64,000 nucleotides of DNA from Methylomarinum vadi. Its GTDB lineage: Bacteria; Pseudomonadota; Gammaproteobacteria; Methylococcales; Methylomonadaceae. The stretch is taken from the NCBI RefSeq assembly GCF_000733935.1, contig NZ_JPON01000001.1, forward strand, positions 2,092,501 to 2,156,500. The letters are read 5' to 3'. Positions 27,493-36,646 of this stretch are shown here, piece by piece (the stretch's first letter is position 1; each line of letters starts with the position of its first letter). Position numbers and translations under genes: made by a program. A model generated the notes under the pieces. That model did not search any database. It worked only from the letters and a program-made list of their open reading frames with translations, and was not told the origin of the DNA.

Positions 27493-28822
27493 CGCTTGGC
27501 CGCCAGCGGATCATCACCTCCACCAAAACGATAGCCGGAATACCAATCGCGGCCGCGTAAATAAAGAACAGCTGATAGCCTAAATATTCGACCACCCAGC
27601 CGGACATACCCCCTAATAACTTTGCCGGCAACGTCATCAACGAACTGAATAAGGCATACTGGGTCGCGGTATAAGCGCTGTTGGTCAAACTGGACAAATA
27701 AGCGATAAACACCGCCGACGCGATTCCTCCACTCAGATTATCGGCACTGATGACCCAGGCCAGCAACACTAGGCTCGGCTCACTGACCGCCAGCCACGCA
27801 AACAACAGATTGGTAGCGGCCACCATGACCGCCCCTATCAATAAAGGCCGCATGATACCGAAACGCACGACCAACACGCCGCCCAGCGATGCGCCGAAAA
27901 TTGTCATGAAAAAGCCGAAAATTTTACTAACTTCGGCAATCTCCTGTTTGCTAAAGCCCAAATCCAGATAAAACGGATTCGCCATGACCCCCATGGTGAT
28001 ATCGCTCAATTTATAAACGGCGATTAACAGCAATATCAAAAGGCCTTTTCTACCATTGCGACTAAAAAATTCGACAAACGGACTGACTACCGCATCGGAA
28101 AACCAGGCCAACAACCTCAGCAGCCATGACGTTTCTTTATCGACGCCCAAAACAGCTTCCACCCTCCCTTCCACCTCCCTGGCCAGAGGGTCGCCATGAT
28201 GCTCCGGCTCGGCAATCACCAGCGTTGTCACGATTCCCACCAGCATAGTGCCTGCCATCACGAAATAGGCAACCTGCCAATTGCTAAAAGCGGCGATATA
28301 AAAAGCCCCCGCCCCCGCCACTAACAACGCCACACGATAACCAAATACATAGGCCGCGGCCATAGCCCCCTGATATTCGGGAATGGCAGCTTCAATCCGA
28401 TAGGCATCAACCACAATATCCTGGGTCGAGGAACAAAAGGCCACCAAGACCGCCAACATGGCTATCTGCTGTAATTGCTGATGCACATCCGCCGCCCCCA
28501 TACCGATCAAGCCAAGCGCGACGCCAATTTGCGCAACCAGCATCCAGCTGCGCCTCTTGCCCATCAACCTTGATAACCAGGGCAGGCGCAATCGGTCGAC
28601 CACCGGCGCCCAAAACACCTTAACGGAATAGGTCACTCCGACCCAGCTGAAATAGCCGATCACGGACAGCGCCACCCCCTCGTCACGCAACCAGGCGGAC
28701 AACGTGGAAAACACCAGTAGAAAAGGGAGGCCGGCAGAAAAGCCAAGAAAAATCATGCCCAGCACCCGCGGCCGGACATAAACGGAGAAAGCCTGAAGCA
28801 AACCGCGAGCTTTCGCCGCCAT
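27467..28822 (-). CDS. ampG: AmpG-like muropeptide MFS transporter
   Basis: 451 residues with about 12 to 14 hydrophobic helices of the major facilitator superfamily. The N-terminal FLGFSAGLPFLLVFSTLSAWL, the VKVFWAPVVDRL loop and TQDIVVDAYRIE are typical of AmpG permeases, which import anhydromuropeptides from cell wall turnover into the cytoplasm. A hydrophilic loop at about 205-240 is longer than average. It follows nhaD by 48 bases on the same strand. Confidence 0.86.
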   Translation of the reverse strand: MAAKARGLLQAFSVYVRPRVLGMIFLGFSAGLPFLLVFSTLSAWLRDEGVALSVIGYFSWVGVTYSVKVFWAPVVDRLRLPWLSRLMGKRRSWMLVAQIGVALGLIGMGAADVHQQLQQIAMLAVLVAFCSSTQDIVVDAYRIEAAIPEYQGAMAAAYVFGYRVALLVAGAGAFYIAAFSNWQVAYFVMAGTMLVGIVTTLVIAEPEHHGDPLAREVEGRVEAVLGVDKETSWLLRLLAWFSDAVVSPFVEFFSRNGRKGLLILLLIAVYKLSDITMGVMANPFYLDLGFSKQEIAEVSKIFGFFMTIFGASLGGVLVVRFGIMRPLLIGAVMVAATNLLFAWLAVSEPSLVLLAWVISADNLSGGIASAVFIAYLSSLTNSAYTATQYALFSSLMTLPAKLLGGMSGWVVEYLGYQLFFIYAAAIGIPAIVLVEVMIRWRPSVNKDSRNP

Positions 28823-28870
28823 CAGGCCTCCCCAAATTGATACGCTATAACAAACAGCGTAATGATGCTT

Positions 28871-30232
28871 TTATCCGTTAATCAGATAATGAACAAAGAT
28901 ACTGGCGGCATAACCGGCAGCAATTGCAGGCGCCCATTTCAAATGACTAAAAAAGGTATATTTATGCTGCGATTGCCCCATCAACGCGACACCCGCCGCC
29001 GAACCGATGGAAAGCATCGAACCGCCGACACCGGCCGTCAACGTCACCAACAACCATTGATACAGATCCATATCCAGGTTCATGCTCAACACCGCGAACA
29101 TTACCGGGATATTATCAACGATTGCCGACAAAATCCCCACCAGAATATTGGCGCCAGTCTGTCCGAGCCCGTCGTACATAGCCCCGGACAATAATTCCAG
29201 GTAACCGATATAACCGAGACCGCCCACCGAAAAAACCACGCCAAAGAAAAAGAACAAAGTGTCCCATTCCGCATCGCGCACTTTATTGAAAATATCGAAT
29301 GGATCGTTCTCATCGGAGTGATACAGCAGTTTCAATCTAAAGCCATAGATCAACAAAAAAGACAAGCCTACCATCATCCCCATGAACGGCGGCAGATGCA
29401 GGAATTGCTTGAAGCTGACCGCGGTTACGATGGTCAACAAAAACAAGGCGCATACTTGAATCGCTCCAGGTTTCAATTGCACCGCCTCTTCATGAGTGGC
29501 CTCAGGACGCTCATCAGGAACCGCCATATACATAAAGGCGGCCGGCACCAGATAATTGACGGCGGACGGGAAAAACAATTTGAAGAAATCGAAGAACTCC
29601 GCATATCCGGCCTGCCAGACCATCAAAGTCGTAATATCGCCGAACGGACTGAACGCTCCGCCGGCATTGGCGGCAACCACCAGATTGACGAAACCGATCG
29701 CGACGAATTTCTCGTTGTTCTTTCCTACCGCCAACACCACGGCACCCACTAGCAGAGCCGAAGTCAAATTGTCGGCCACGGCGGACAAGAAGAAGGTGAT
29801 AACCCCGGTAATCCAGAACAGTTTACGGTAGCCAAACTCCCTTCTAACCATCCAAGACCGCAACGCTTCGAACACATCACGTTCCGCCATGGCGTTGATA
29901 TATGTCATGGCCACCAACAAGAACAACATCAACTCGGCATATTCTTTCAAGTTAAACTCGAAAGCTTCATGCACGGCATCGACCGACACGCCTGCCGAAG
30001 CAGCCAAAACAGCGGCGTGGGCCCAGATAATTCCGGCCGCCAGAATCACCGGTTTGGATTTACGCAGGCCGGTAAACTCCTCGGCCATGACAAAACCGTA
30101 CGCGATGATAAAAATCAGTACCGTATAAATCCCCCTTTCCGTTCCAGTCAAACCAATATTGGCAAATTCAGCAGCCATGGCCATTTCCGGCACCATAAAA
30201 AGACCGGCTAAGATCAATAATAAGCGCAACAA
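28871..30232 (-). CDS. nhaD: Na+/H+ antiporter, NhaD family
   Basis: 453 residues with a leader-like first helix and about 12 further membrane segments. The sequence has NhaD features such as FVMAEEFTGLRKSKPVI, SAVADNLTSALLVGA, AANAGGAFSPFGDITTLMVW and DNIPVMFAVL. It expels sodium in exchange for protons and is frequent in marine or halophilic bacteria. The start is a TTG at 30230-30232 behind a GGGTAGGGGG stretch; the first ATG is 36 bases further in and would remove most of the first helix. Confidence 0.9.
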   Translation of the reverse strand: MLRLLLILAGLFMVPEMAMAAEFANIGLTGTERGIYTVLIFIIAYGFVMAEEFTGLRKSKPVILAAGIIWAHAAVLAASAGVSVDAVHEAFEFNLKEYAELMLFLLVAMTYINAMAERDVFEALRSWMVRREFGYRKLFWITGVITFFLSAVADNLTSALLVGAVVLAVGKNNEKFVAIGFVNLVVAANAGGAFSPFGDITTLMVWQAGYAEFFDFFKLFFPSAVNYLVPAAFMYMAVPDERPEATHEEAVQLKPGAIQVCALFLLTIVTAVSFKQFLHLPPFMGMMVGLSFLLIYGFRLKLLYHSDENDPFDIFNKVRDAEWDTLFFFFGVVFSVGGLGYIGYLELLSGAMYDGLGQTGANILVGILSAIVDNIPVMFAVLSMNLDMDLYQWLLVTLTAGVGGSMLSIGSAAGVALMGQSQHKYTFFSHLKWAPAIAAGYAASIFVHYLING

Positions 30233-30387
30233 TTCAACCCCCTACCCTTCAAAAAACAAAATTATTATCAACTGCAAATCCAAACAACCGCGTATAGTAT
30301 CCCATCTAATTTACTTTGTCATTTAATGTCGTGCGGTATATCATTGTCGGCAAAAAACTCATCCGCTACCGATAGCGCAAAACATTC

Positions 30388-32043
30388 ATGTATCAATATA
30401 ACGACAACGATCAGACACTTATTGAAGAACGGGTCGCCCAATTCAGAGGACAGACCGAACGCTACCTGAACGGTGAAATAGGCGAGGATGAATTCCGCGC
30501 CTTGCGCCTAATGAACGGCCTTTACATTCAGACCCACGCCCCGATGCTCAGGGTTGCCGTCCCCTACGGCCTACTGTCCTCCAAGCAAATAAGAAAACTG
30601 GCCAGCATCGCGCGCGACTACGACAAAGGCTATTGTCATTTTTCCACCCGTCAGAACGTCCAATTCAACTGGCCGGAACTTAAACGAGTTCCCGACATTT
30701 TAGCGGAACTGGCCAGCGTACAAATGCACGCCATACAAACCAGCGGTAACTGTATGCGCAACACCACAACCGACCATTTGGCCGGCGCCTGTCCTGACGA
30801 ACTAGAGGACCCTCGCCCCTATTGCGAGATCATTCGCCAATGGACCATCCTGCACCCTGAATTCGCCTATTTACCGCGCAAGTTCAAAATCGCGGTCAGC
30901 GCCTCGACCGTGGACCGCGCCGCGACCCAATTTCATGATATCGGCGTGCATATCGTCAAGAACGCCGCGGGCGTAACCGGCTTCAGAATCCTGGCCGGCG
31001 GCGGCCTCGGCCGCACACCGGTGATCGGGCAGGAAATAAAGCCTTTCCTGGAAAAGAAACATTTGCTCTCTTATCTCGAAGCGATTTTACGGGTCTACAA
31101 TCTAAACGGCAGGCGCGACAACAAATACAAAGCCAGAATCAAAATCCTGGTACGGGAAACCGGCATCGAGAAATTTACCGACATGGTCGAACAGGAATGG
31201 CTACAGATTCGCGACGAACTGGAATTAAGCGACGAGCGTATAAGCGCGATGCAAGCTCACTTTCAACCGCCCGCTTACGATAGCGACGCGACAAACGATG
31301 AGAGTTGCGCGCAAATGCAACAACAAGACCCGGCGTTTGCCCGCTGGCTCAAACACAATACCGTCGATCACAAGGTAGCCGGCTACCGTAACGCCTTCAT
31401 TTCCTTAAAAGCCCTAGATTCGCCGCCCGGCGACATTAGCGACAGCCAACTTGACGCCATTGCCGACCTGGCCGATCAGTACAGCTTCGGCCAGATCAGA
31501 TCGACACACAGGCAAAATCTGGTCATGGCCGATGTCAAGCAGGCCGATCTGTTCGAATTATGGCAGCAATTGGACCAGTTGAACCTGGCAACACCCAATA
31601 TCGGCACCGCGACCGACATGATCTGCTGTCCCGGCCTGGATTTCTGCGCCCTGGCTAATGCCGGCTCAATCGGTATCGCCCGCGAAATCAACACGGCTCT
31701 GGACGACCTGGATTACCTGCATGATATAGGAGACGTCAAAATCAACATATCCGGCTGCATGAACGGCTGCGCCCACCAAAGTGTCGGCCATATCGGCATT
31801 TTGGGCGTCGATAAGAAAGGCGTGGAATGGTACCAAATCACGCTGGGAGGCTCATCGGAAAACGAGGCCGCCATCGGCGAACGACTGGGGCCGGCGGTGG
31901 CAAAAGATCAGATCACGCCTGCGATCACTTCGATTCTGGATGTTTATGTCGAACAGCGCTTGAGTGAAGACGAAACTTTTTTACAAACCGTCAAAAGAAT
32001 TGGCCTGAACCCATTTAAAGAACAAGTCTATGCAAATCATTAA
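30388..32043 (+). CDS. cysI: Assimilatory sulfite reductase hemoprotein (CysI-like)
   Basis: 551 residues with the repeated ferredoxin-like/sirohaem-binding layout of nitrite and sulfite reductases. The 4Fe-4S and sirohaem cysteines are Cys414, Cys420 (C-x5-C) and Cys457, Cys461 (C-x3-C in SGCMNGCAH). STRQNVQFNW near the N-terminus is the typical sirohaem pocket. It reduces sulfite to sulfide for cysteine synthesis. No cysJ flavoprotein gene is adjacent; the DUF934 gene that overlaps its 3' end is the common partner in this lineage. An assimilatory nitrite reductase role cannot be excluded by eye but fits less well. Confidence 0.87.
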   Translation: MYQYNDNDQTLIEERVAQFRGQTERYLNGEIGEDEFRALRLMNGLYIQTHAPMLRVAVPYGLLSSKQIRKLASIARDYDKGYCHFSTRQNVQFNWPELKRVPDILAELASVQMHAIQTSGNCMRNTTTDHLAGACPDELEDPRPYCEIIRQWTILHPEFAYLPRKFKIAVSASTVDRAATQFHDIGVHIVKNAAGVTGFRILAGGGLGRTPVIGQEIKPFLEKKHLLSYLEAILRVYNLNGRRDNKYKARIKILVRETGIEKFTDMVEQEWLQIRDELELSDERISAMQAHFQPPAYDSDATNDESCAQMQQQDPAFARWLKHNTVDHKVAGYRNAFISLKALDSPPGDISDSQLDAIADLADQYSFGQIRSTHRQNLVMADVKQADLFELWQQLDQLNLATPNIGTATDMICCPGLDFCALANAGSIGIAREINTALDDLDYLHDIGDVKINISGCMNGCAHQSVGHIGILGVDKKGVEWYQITLGGSSENEAAIGERLGPAVAKDQITPAITSILDVYVEQRLSEDETFLQTVKRIGLNPFKEQVYANH

Positions 32044-32482
32044 AGATAAACAGATCACCGACAACACCTGGACTTTTGTTGCCGACGACGAAGCTCTGAA
32101 AAATGGCGATATCAGCGTCTCGTTACCGCGCTGGAAAAAAGACAAGGAACACATCCTTAAACATGATGGAAAAATCGGCATCCGCCTGACATCGACCGAC
32201 GATGTAAGCAATCTTGCCGAAGACCTGGATAAAATCAGCCTGATCGAAATCGACTTTCCGGCATTCACCGATGGCCGAGGCTTTTCCCAGGCACGCTTAC
32301 TAAGAGGCCGCTATCACTTCCAAGGCGAAATCAGAGCCACCGGCCATTTCATCCCTGACCAAGCTTTTTATCTGAGCCGGGTCGGCATTAATGCCTTCGA
32401 ACTGAAAACCGACAAAGAATTGAATACGGCCTTATCGGCACTAAACGATTTTTCAGTTCATTACCAAATTTCCAGCAACTAA
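32030..32482 (+). CDS. DUF934 family protein linked to sulfite reductase
   Basis: 150 residues of the DUF934 family, marked by SLIEIDFPAFTDGRGFSQARLLR and GHFIPDQAFYLSRVGINAFEL. The family is found almost always next to cysI or cysH and is thought to help sulfite reduction, perhaps in electron delivery; the mechanism is not known. It starts 14 bases inside the end of cysI, so the two are translated together. There is no signal peptide, so it is cytoplasmic. Confidence 0.88.
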   Translation: MQIIKDKQITDNTWTFVADDEALKNGDISVSLPRWKKDKEHILKHDGKIGIRLTSTDDVSNLAEDLDKISLIEIDFPAFTDGRGFSQARLLRGRYHFQGEIRATGHFIPDQAFYLSRVGINAFELKTDKELNTALSALNDFSVHYQISSN

Positions 32483-32494
32483 TCCCGCCGCAGC

Positions 32495-32523
32495 CTATTG
32501 CCGGACCGTTCGTCCGGCAATAG
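32495..32523 (+). terminator. Hairpin after the cysI-DUF934 transcript, no U-tract
   Basis: CTATTGCCGGAC and GTCCGGCAATAG form a perfect 12-bp stem with a 5-base loop, starting 13 bases after the DUF934 stop. It lacks a following T-run, so it may protect an mRNA 3' end rather than terminate by itself. Confidence 0.5.
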
Positions 32524-32794
32524 CGGAATATCTCCCCAAGACAAGGCACCAACATCTCTCATCGCTTACCCGAACCTTAGCATTCATCAAACTAACTGAG
32601 GGGAGACATTTAGTATGCGAATAAAGAAAAATAGGAAAATCGAAGATTTCCTTTAATAATCCGTTATTTACATTAAAAAGACAAAAAAGATTTTAACGAT
32701 TTTCGTTTTTTTCCGGTAAAAAACTAGCAAAATGCTGGTAAAAATAAATTTTTTTACCATTAACATCAATTTAAAACGAGTTTAAAACAGATTC

Positions 32795-32898
32795 GTAGCC
32801 CCTTTGACGGTTGGAAAATCGCTGGCCCAACCCTGAGATCCTGTCTTAGCAACAGTGACTGCTGCATGTGGGAAGTGGCGTCCCACCAAAGAGGCTAC
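32795..32898 (-). ncRNA. Candidate structured RNA of unknown class
   Basis: A closing helix of 12 bp joins 32795-32806 with 32887-32898. Inside it are three hairpins: GGTTGG/CCAACC (32809-32814 with 32827-32832), a 7-bp stem 32849-32855 with 32859-32865 around a 3-base loop, and GTGGGA/TCCCAC (32868-32873 with 32881-32886). In minus-strand RNA the closing helix and the 7-bp hairpin are fully paired using G-U pairs that would be C-A or A-C mismatches on the plus strand, so minus is favoured. A weaker CTGAG/CTTAG pairing favours plus. I recognise no known RNA family. It could instead be a DNA cruciform or a small mobile repeat. Confidence 0.45.
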
Positions 32899-32964
32899 AA
32901 CCCCCCTTCAATTACTTCATACCGCGCCTTATCCTTCAAATTGATTACCGGCACTAACCCTGCC

Positions 32965-32981
32965 TTGTCACTGCGTGACAA
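32965..32981. promoter_or_regulatory. 17-bp palindrome, possible operator
   Basis: TTGTCAC-TGC-GTGACAA is a perfect 7-3-7 inverted repeat about 67 bases upstream of the structured element in the minus direction. Its form is that of a dimeric regulator site. No clear promoter pair could be placed with it. Confidence 0.4.
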
Positions 32982-33035
32982 AGCTTTACGAACGTAATAA
33001 ACCAAAAGATCCGGCCGACTTGGGGAACAGAAACT

Positions 33036-33080
33036 AAAAAACCCGCCATACGGCAAAGTCCTGACTTGCCATACAGCGGG
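33036..33080 (-). terminator. Rho-independent terminator of ctpA
   Basis: On the minus strand a 15-bp stem (33080-33066 with 33056-33042) forms with three G-U pairs and a 9-base loop, followed by TTTTTT. The G-U pairs would be mismatches in plus-strand RNA, so it serves the minus-strand ctpA transcript that ends at 33095. Confidence 0.85.
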
Positions 33081-33094
33081 CTTAGCCTTCGCAA

Positions 33095-34414
33095 TTATTG
33101 AATAATGCTGAGCCCTTTCAATAAGGTTAGCGCCTGATACAAAGGATAATCACGAATATCCAAGCTCTTTTCTTCCCCACCCTCTTTACTATCGGCTTCA
33201 TCCTTTTTGCCATTGCCGTTTTCCAGATGATGGCTTAAATCGGCTTCCTTGATAGGCTCGAATTTAGAGCTTTCGAGAGTTTCCAGCTTGACTCGCGCCA
33301 ACTTGATATCCGGCTCGATCCCTTCGGCCTGAATGGAACGGCCGGAAGGCGTGTAATAACGCGCCGTGGTCAACTTCACCGCCGCGCCATTACTGGTCGG
33401 CAAGATAGTTTGCACCGAACCTTTGCCGAATGATTTTTCGCCCATAATGATCGCCCGCTTATGATCCTGAAGGGCTCCGGCCACAATTTCCGAGGCAGAG
33501 GCCGAACCGGCATTGATCAAGACGACGATCGGAGCGCCATTAATCACATCATCGGGAGCGGCGTTAAAACGCATTTCGGAATTTTTGATTCTCCCTTCGG
33601 TGAATACGATCAAGCCTTCTTTAAGAAAGGCATCGCTCACCTCAACAGCCGCATTCAACACACCGCCGGGGTTATTCCTCAAATCCAGCACTATCCCTTT
33701 TAACTCGCCTTTATTCTCTTTTTCCAACTCAGACACAGCATCGAGCAAGTTTTGTCCGGTACGGGATTGGAAGCTGCTGATGCGTAAATAGCCGAAATCT
33801 TTCTCCAGCAATTTGCTTTTAACGCTTTTAACTTTAATGATAGCCCGGGTAATCTTGAATTTTAACGGCGCCTCCTCTCCTTCCCGTATCACGGTCAGTA
33901 CGATATCGCTACCGGGCTCGCCGCGCATGATCTTGACCGCATCGACCAAGGTCATGCCTTTAACAGGCTGATCATCCAACTTGACGATTAAATCTCCCGT
34001 TTGCAGGCCGGCGCGTTGTGCCGGCGTATCGTCAATGGGCGCCACCACCTTGACAAAACCGCTCTCCATTGTCACTTCGATACCCAGGCCACCGAATTGC
34101 CCGGTCGTTCCTTCCTTCAATTCTTCGTACTGCTCCCCATCCAAATAGACCGAGTGCGGGTCCAGCTCGGCCAACATGCCGCGAATCGCCCCTTCCAACA
34201 ATTTCTTATCGGAAACCGGCTCGACATAATCCTGTTTTATCCGGCCAAAGACCTCGGTGAATGTCCTCAGCTCATCGAATGGCAGGGCTTTCACTTCCTC
34301 GGGAAGCTCCGGCAAAGTATCTTCTTTCTCAGCCAAGACGCTGCCGCATAAACTGATCAACGCACCAAGCAAAAAGCCGAGAGTCAGAATTAATATATTT
34401 TTCTTAATTTGCAT
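33095..34414 (-). CDS. ctpA: Carboxy-terminal processing protease, S41 family
   Basis: 439 residues: signal peptide (about 1-28, cleaved after VLA), a PDZ domain (about 95-180, GLGIEV to VIREGEEA), and the S41 catalytic core with the serine in GSASASEIVAGAL and the lysine in GEKSFGKGSVQ. It is a periplasmic protease that acts on C-termini, often of cell wall hydrolases or lipoproteins. The tail has an acidic-lysine linker and a short C-terminal helix. It lies 91 bases after envC on the same strand, the usual envC-ctpA pairing in gammaproteobacteria. Confidence 0.93.
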   Translation of the reverse strand: MQIKKNILILTLGFLLGALISLCGSVLAEKEDTLPELPEEVKALPFDELRTFTEVFGRIKQDYVEPVSDKKLLEGAIRGMLAELDPHSVYLDGEQYEELKEGTTGQFGGLGIEVTMESGFVKVVAPIDDTPAQRAGLQTGDLIVKLDDQPVKGMTLVDAVKIMRGEPGSDIVLTVIREGEEAPLKFKITRAIIKVKSVKSKLLEKDFGYLRISSFQSRTGQNLLDAVSELEKENKGELKGIVLDLRNNPGGVLNAAVEVSDAFLKEGLIVFTEGRIKNSEMRFNAAPDDVINGAPIVVLINAGSASASEIVAGALQDHKRAIIMGEKSFGKGSVQTILPTSNGAAVKLTTARYYTPSGRSIQAEGIEPDIKLARVKLETLESSKFEPIKEADLSHHLENGNGKKDEADSKEGGEEKSLDIRDYPLYQALTLLKGLSIIQ

Positions 34415-34505
34415 GTATTTAAAACTCCAGTGACCTGGTTTCCGATAAAGAGAACAAAAATCCCACAGAAAGATTATTAAAAAAGTTATTCAGTGTCGAC
34501 GAAAA

Positions 34506-35672
34506 CTATCCGACTCTGCCATTACGTACTTTTCGGCACCATTTTAGCGGATTTTCGGGCTTACCCTTCTTACGGATGCCAAAATACAAAGAAGCCTGAG
34601 AACGGCCGCCACTGTTACCGACCGATGCAATCACCTCGCCCGCCTCGACCCAATCGCCTTCGGTTTTGTACAGACTTTGGTTAAATGCATATAAGGTCAT
34701 ATAACCCTTGCCATGGTCAATAATAGTCAACAAGCCGTAACCCCGCAACCAATCCGCATAAACCACCCGCCCCCGCGTAACCGCATGAATCTCCGTTCCT
34801 TCCTTGGCATTGATCAACACACCATCCCAACGACTTTCAGAACGCGGACTGCCAAACTTTTTGAGCAACCTGCCATGGACCGGCCAGGGCAATTGCCCTT
34901 TCAACTGCGCAAACGGTTTATCCGGCCCTTCCTGAAATGGGAAATCGTCTCGATTCTTTTGCAGCTCGGCAATCAATTGCCGCAACTTGCGCTCATCTTC
35001 TTGCAACCTTGCTAATTGGGACTTTTTACTCGAATACAAGCCGTCGAGTTGCTGGACCAAACTTTCGCGTTCCTTTCTGACCTTCTGCAATTCAATTTGT
35101 TCACGCTGGCGTTGCTGCAACGCAACGGTCAATAAACCCGTTTCCTTTTGTTTTTCTTGCTCTAATTGCTGTAAAGCCCGAACCTTATTTTCAACCAACC
35201 GTATTTTTTTCAGTCTCGCCTTATTCAAGTAATCATAATAAACGAGCATGCGGCTGGATAATGCTGGATCTTGTTGATTAAAAATCACTTTTAACCGTTC
35301 CCTTTCCCCCATTGCATGCGCCGACCTGACTTGACTCTCCAACTCGTTTTTATGATTAGCAATGGCTTCTCGAGTCTTCGCTATTTTTTCACTAATAGTC
35401 GTTAAAGCATGGCGCAAGCGAGCGGCATCCGCTTGCAATCTCTTTATACTTTTAGAAACTTGCCCGTACTGAGTTTCTATTCCCTTTAATTGTTCGGACA
35501 AGCGTCTTTTTTCTTGCTGCAATCGGTGAACGTCTTCATCGACCTGTTTTATCTGCCGCTTTAATTGTTCGAGCCGGGCCTGTTCATTCTCAGCCAGCGC
35601 ACGCCCTTCCAGTATCGAGAAACAGGCCGCCACAAGAACACTTGCCCGGATTAGTCTACGTTTTTTTGCCAT
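34506..35672 (-). CDS. envC: Murein hydrolase activator EnvC (degenerate LytM domain)
   Basis: 388 residues: signal peptide (about 1-28), a long coiled coil (about 30-240, rich in Glu, Gln, Lys, Arg) and a C-terminal LytM/M23 domain. The zinc-binding residues of active M23 peptidases are lost: the first motif reads RWDGVLI, and the HxH position reads YMTLYAF. This matches EnvC, which activates AmiA/AmiB amidases at the division site instead of cutting peptidoglycan itself. The ATG at 35672 (MAKKRRLI) is preferred to one 24 bases upstream. Confidence 0.9.
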   Translation of the reverse strand: MAKKRRLIRASVLVAACFSILEGRALAENEQARLEQLKRQIKQVDEDVHRLQQEKRRLSEQLKGIETQYGQVSKSIKRLQADAARLRHALTTISEKIAKTREAIANHKNELESQVRSAHAMGERERLKVIFNQQDPALSSRMLVYYDYLNKARLKKIRLVENKVRALQQLEQEKQKETGLLTVALQQRQREQIELQKVRKERESLVQQLDGLYSSKKSQLARLQEDERKLRQLIAELQKNRDDFPFQEGPDKPFAQLKGQLPWPVHGRLLKKFGSPRSESRWDGVLINAKEGTEIHAVTRGRVVYADWLRGYGLLTIIDHGKGYMTLYAFNQSLYKTEGDWVEAGEVIASVGNSGGRSQASLYFGIRKKGKPENPLKWCRKVRNGRVG

Positions 35673-36261
35673 ACTCGCTCGGCAAGCTGAAATCAAACGA
35701 CCTTTCCCGCAGGTAGCGGAATGCCAGGAACGACAAATTTTTGGCTATTCCCAACAGTCAAGGCACCGACGATTTTACACAAGACATAATTTGTCCAAAA
35801 CCCGACCCGGCGAACCAGGCGGATAGCCATTTCAAAACGACAAATTTCCAGTTTAATCATTTGCATCTCTTACACGCATCGCCGAACTGTTTGGAGTAAT
35901 TCGAACCAATATGGAGTGCTGGCCAGATCAAAACATCGTTCCACTTTTAATTTAGATAACCGCAGGACTTAAAAAAGAACATCAAGAAATTGGAAGCCTC
36001 AGCCTTTTCTGAACATCCAAATTAAATTGATCAATGTCTACCAACTATCATTGTAAATTCATTTCGCCAGCGTTGTTTGCGAATATGCTCTATTTGGAGT
36101 CCTTCTACAAAACAATTGAACAATATTCATTACTCTGATAAATTTAGGCGCTTTTCTTTGTCAATTCGATAAAATCACTCACTTTTGATAGCTATTATAT
36201 CAATACATGAGTATTATCGTCGGTAGTTAATGGCTAATTGTTTGCGTTTTTACCCTAATTG
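35673..36261. other. 589-base AT-rich intergenic region, divergent genes on each side
   Basis: No coding frame with family resemblance was found on either strand. The inverted repeat AATAC-ATGA-GTATT at 36202-36215 is the only small site I can point out; it lies about 50 bases before the ArsR-type gene and is a plausible operator. Promoters for envC (leftward) and for the ArsR gene (rightward) must lie here, but I cannot place them with confidence. Confidence 0.6.
36202..36215. promoter_or_regulatory. Inverted repeat upstream of the ArsR-type gene, possible operator
   Basis: AATAC-ATGA-GTATT forms a short palindrome 47 bases ahead of the regulator start. ArsR-family proteins commonly bind AT-rich inverted repeats before their own genes. 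The 8-mer AGTATTAT beginning at 36210 also occurs (minus strand) upstream of the DsrH-like gene. Confidence 0.35.
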
Positions 36262-36609
36262 ATGAAGACTCGCCTACTTGATTACGGTCACCCCCTCATG
36301 GAAAAAGAAGAACTCATTCTTTATAACGATGCCGAAATTAATCGTGCAGCCCGCTGCCTCAAGGCAATGTCCCACCCTTTACGGTTAAAAATTCTTTGTG
36401 TGCTGGGCAACAATAGAAAAAAAGTTCAGGAAATCGTAGAAGAGGTCGGCACTAGCCAAAGTAACATTTCACAACATTTGGCCATACTCAGGGAAAAAGA
36501 CATTCTGGCATGCGATAAAAAAGCAAATTGCGTCTATTACTATATCGACGACGAACGCATGCTTAAACTTATCCGCATGATGCGGGAAGTATTTTGTAAC
36601 TGCGAATAA
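36262..36609 (+). CDS. ArsR/SmtB-family transcriptional regulator
   Basis: 115 residues with a winged helix-turn-helix: AMSHPLRLKILCVLG leads into the recognition region VGTSQSNISQHLAILREKDI and a beta wing (ANCVYYYID). Six cysteines are present (32, 46, 84, 90, 112, 114), including a C-terminal CNC. Thiol-based sulfide sensors such as BigR and SqrR belong to this family and often precede rhodanese genes, as here. The exact effector is inferred. Starts at 36259 (TTG), 36262 (ATG) and 36298 (ATG, MEKEELIL) are all possible; none has a clear ribosome site. Confidence 0.85.
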   Translation: MKTRLLDYGHPLMEKEELILYNDAEINRAARCLKAMSHPLRLKILCVLGNNRKKVQEIVEEVGTSQSNISQHLAILREKDILACDKKANCVYYYIDDERMLKLIRMMREVFCNCE

Positions 36610-36646
36610 ACTCAACATAACTTACCTTTACTTCGACAACAGTTCA

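Larger units (their letters stand above)
32483..33094. other. 612-base intergenic region between convergent genes, rich in inverted repeats
   Basis: No coding frame here is supported. The region holds an 11- to 12-bp hairpin next to the DUF934 stop, an AT-rich stretch (about 32600-32790) with the inverted repeat GGTAAAAA/TTTTTACC at 32737-32758 and a terminator-like stem at 32723-32739, a four-helix foldable element (32795-32898), a 17-bp palindrome (32965-32981), and the ctpA terminator. This is more structure than plain termination of two convergent transcripts needs. Confidence 0.7.

Noticed and set aside
32795-32898. Integron attC site
   Set aside because: The ends lack the GTTRRRY and RYYYAAC core sites, and no integrase or cassette gene is nearby.
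34506-35672. Active M23 endopeptidase
   Set aside because: The zinc-binding His and Asp residues of the LytM domain are replaced, so it should be an amidase activator of the EnvC type.
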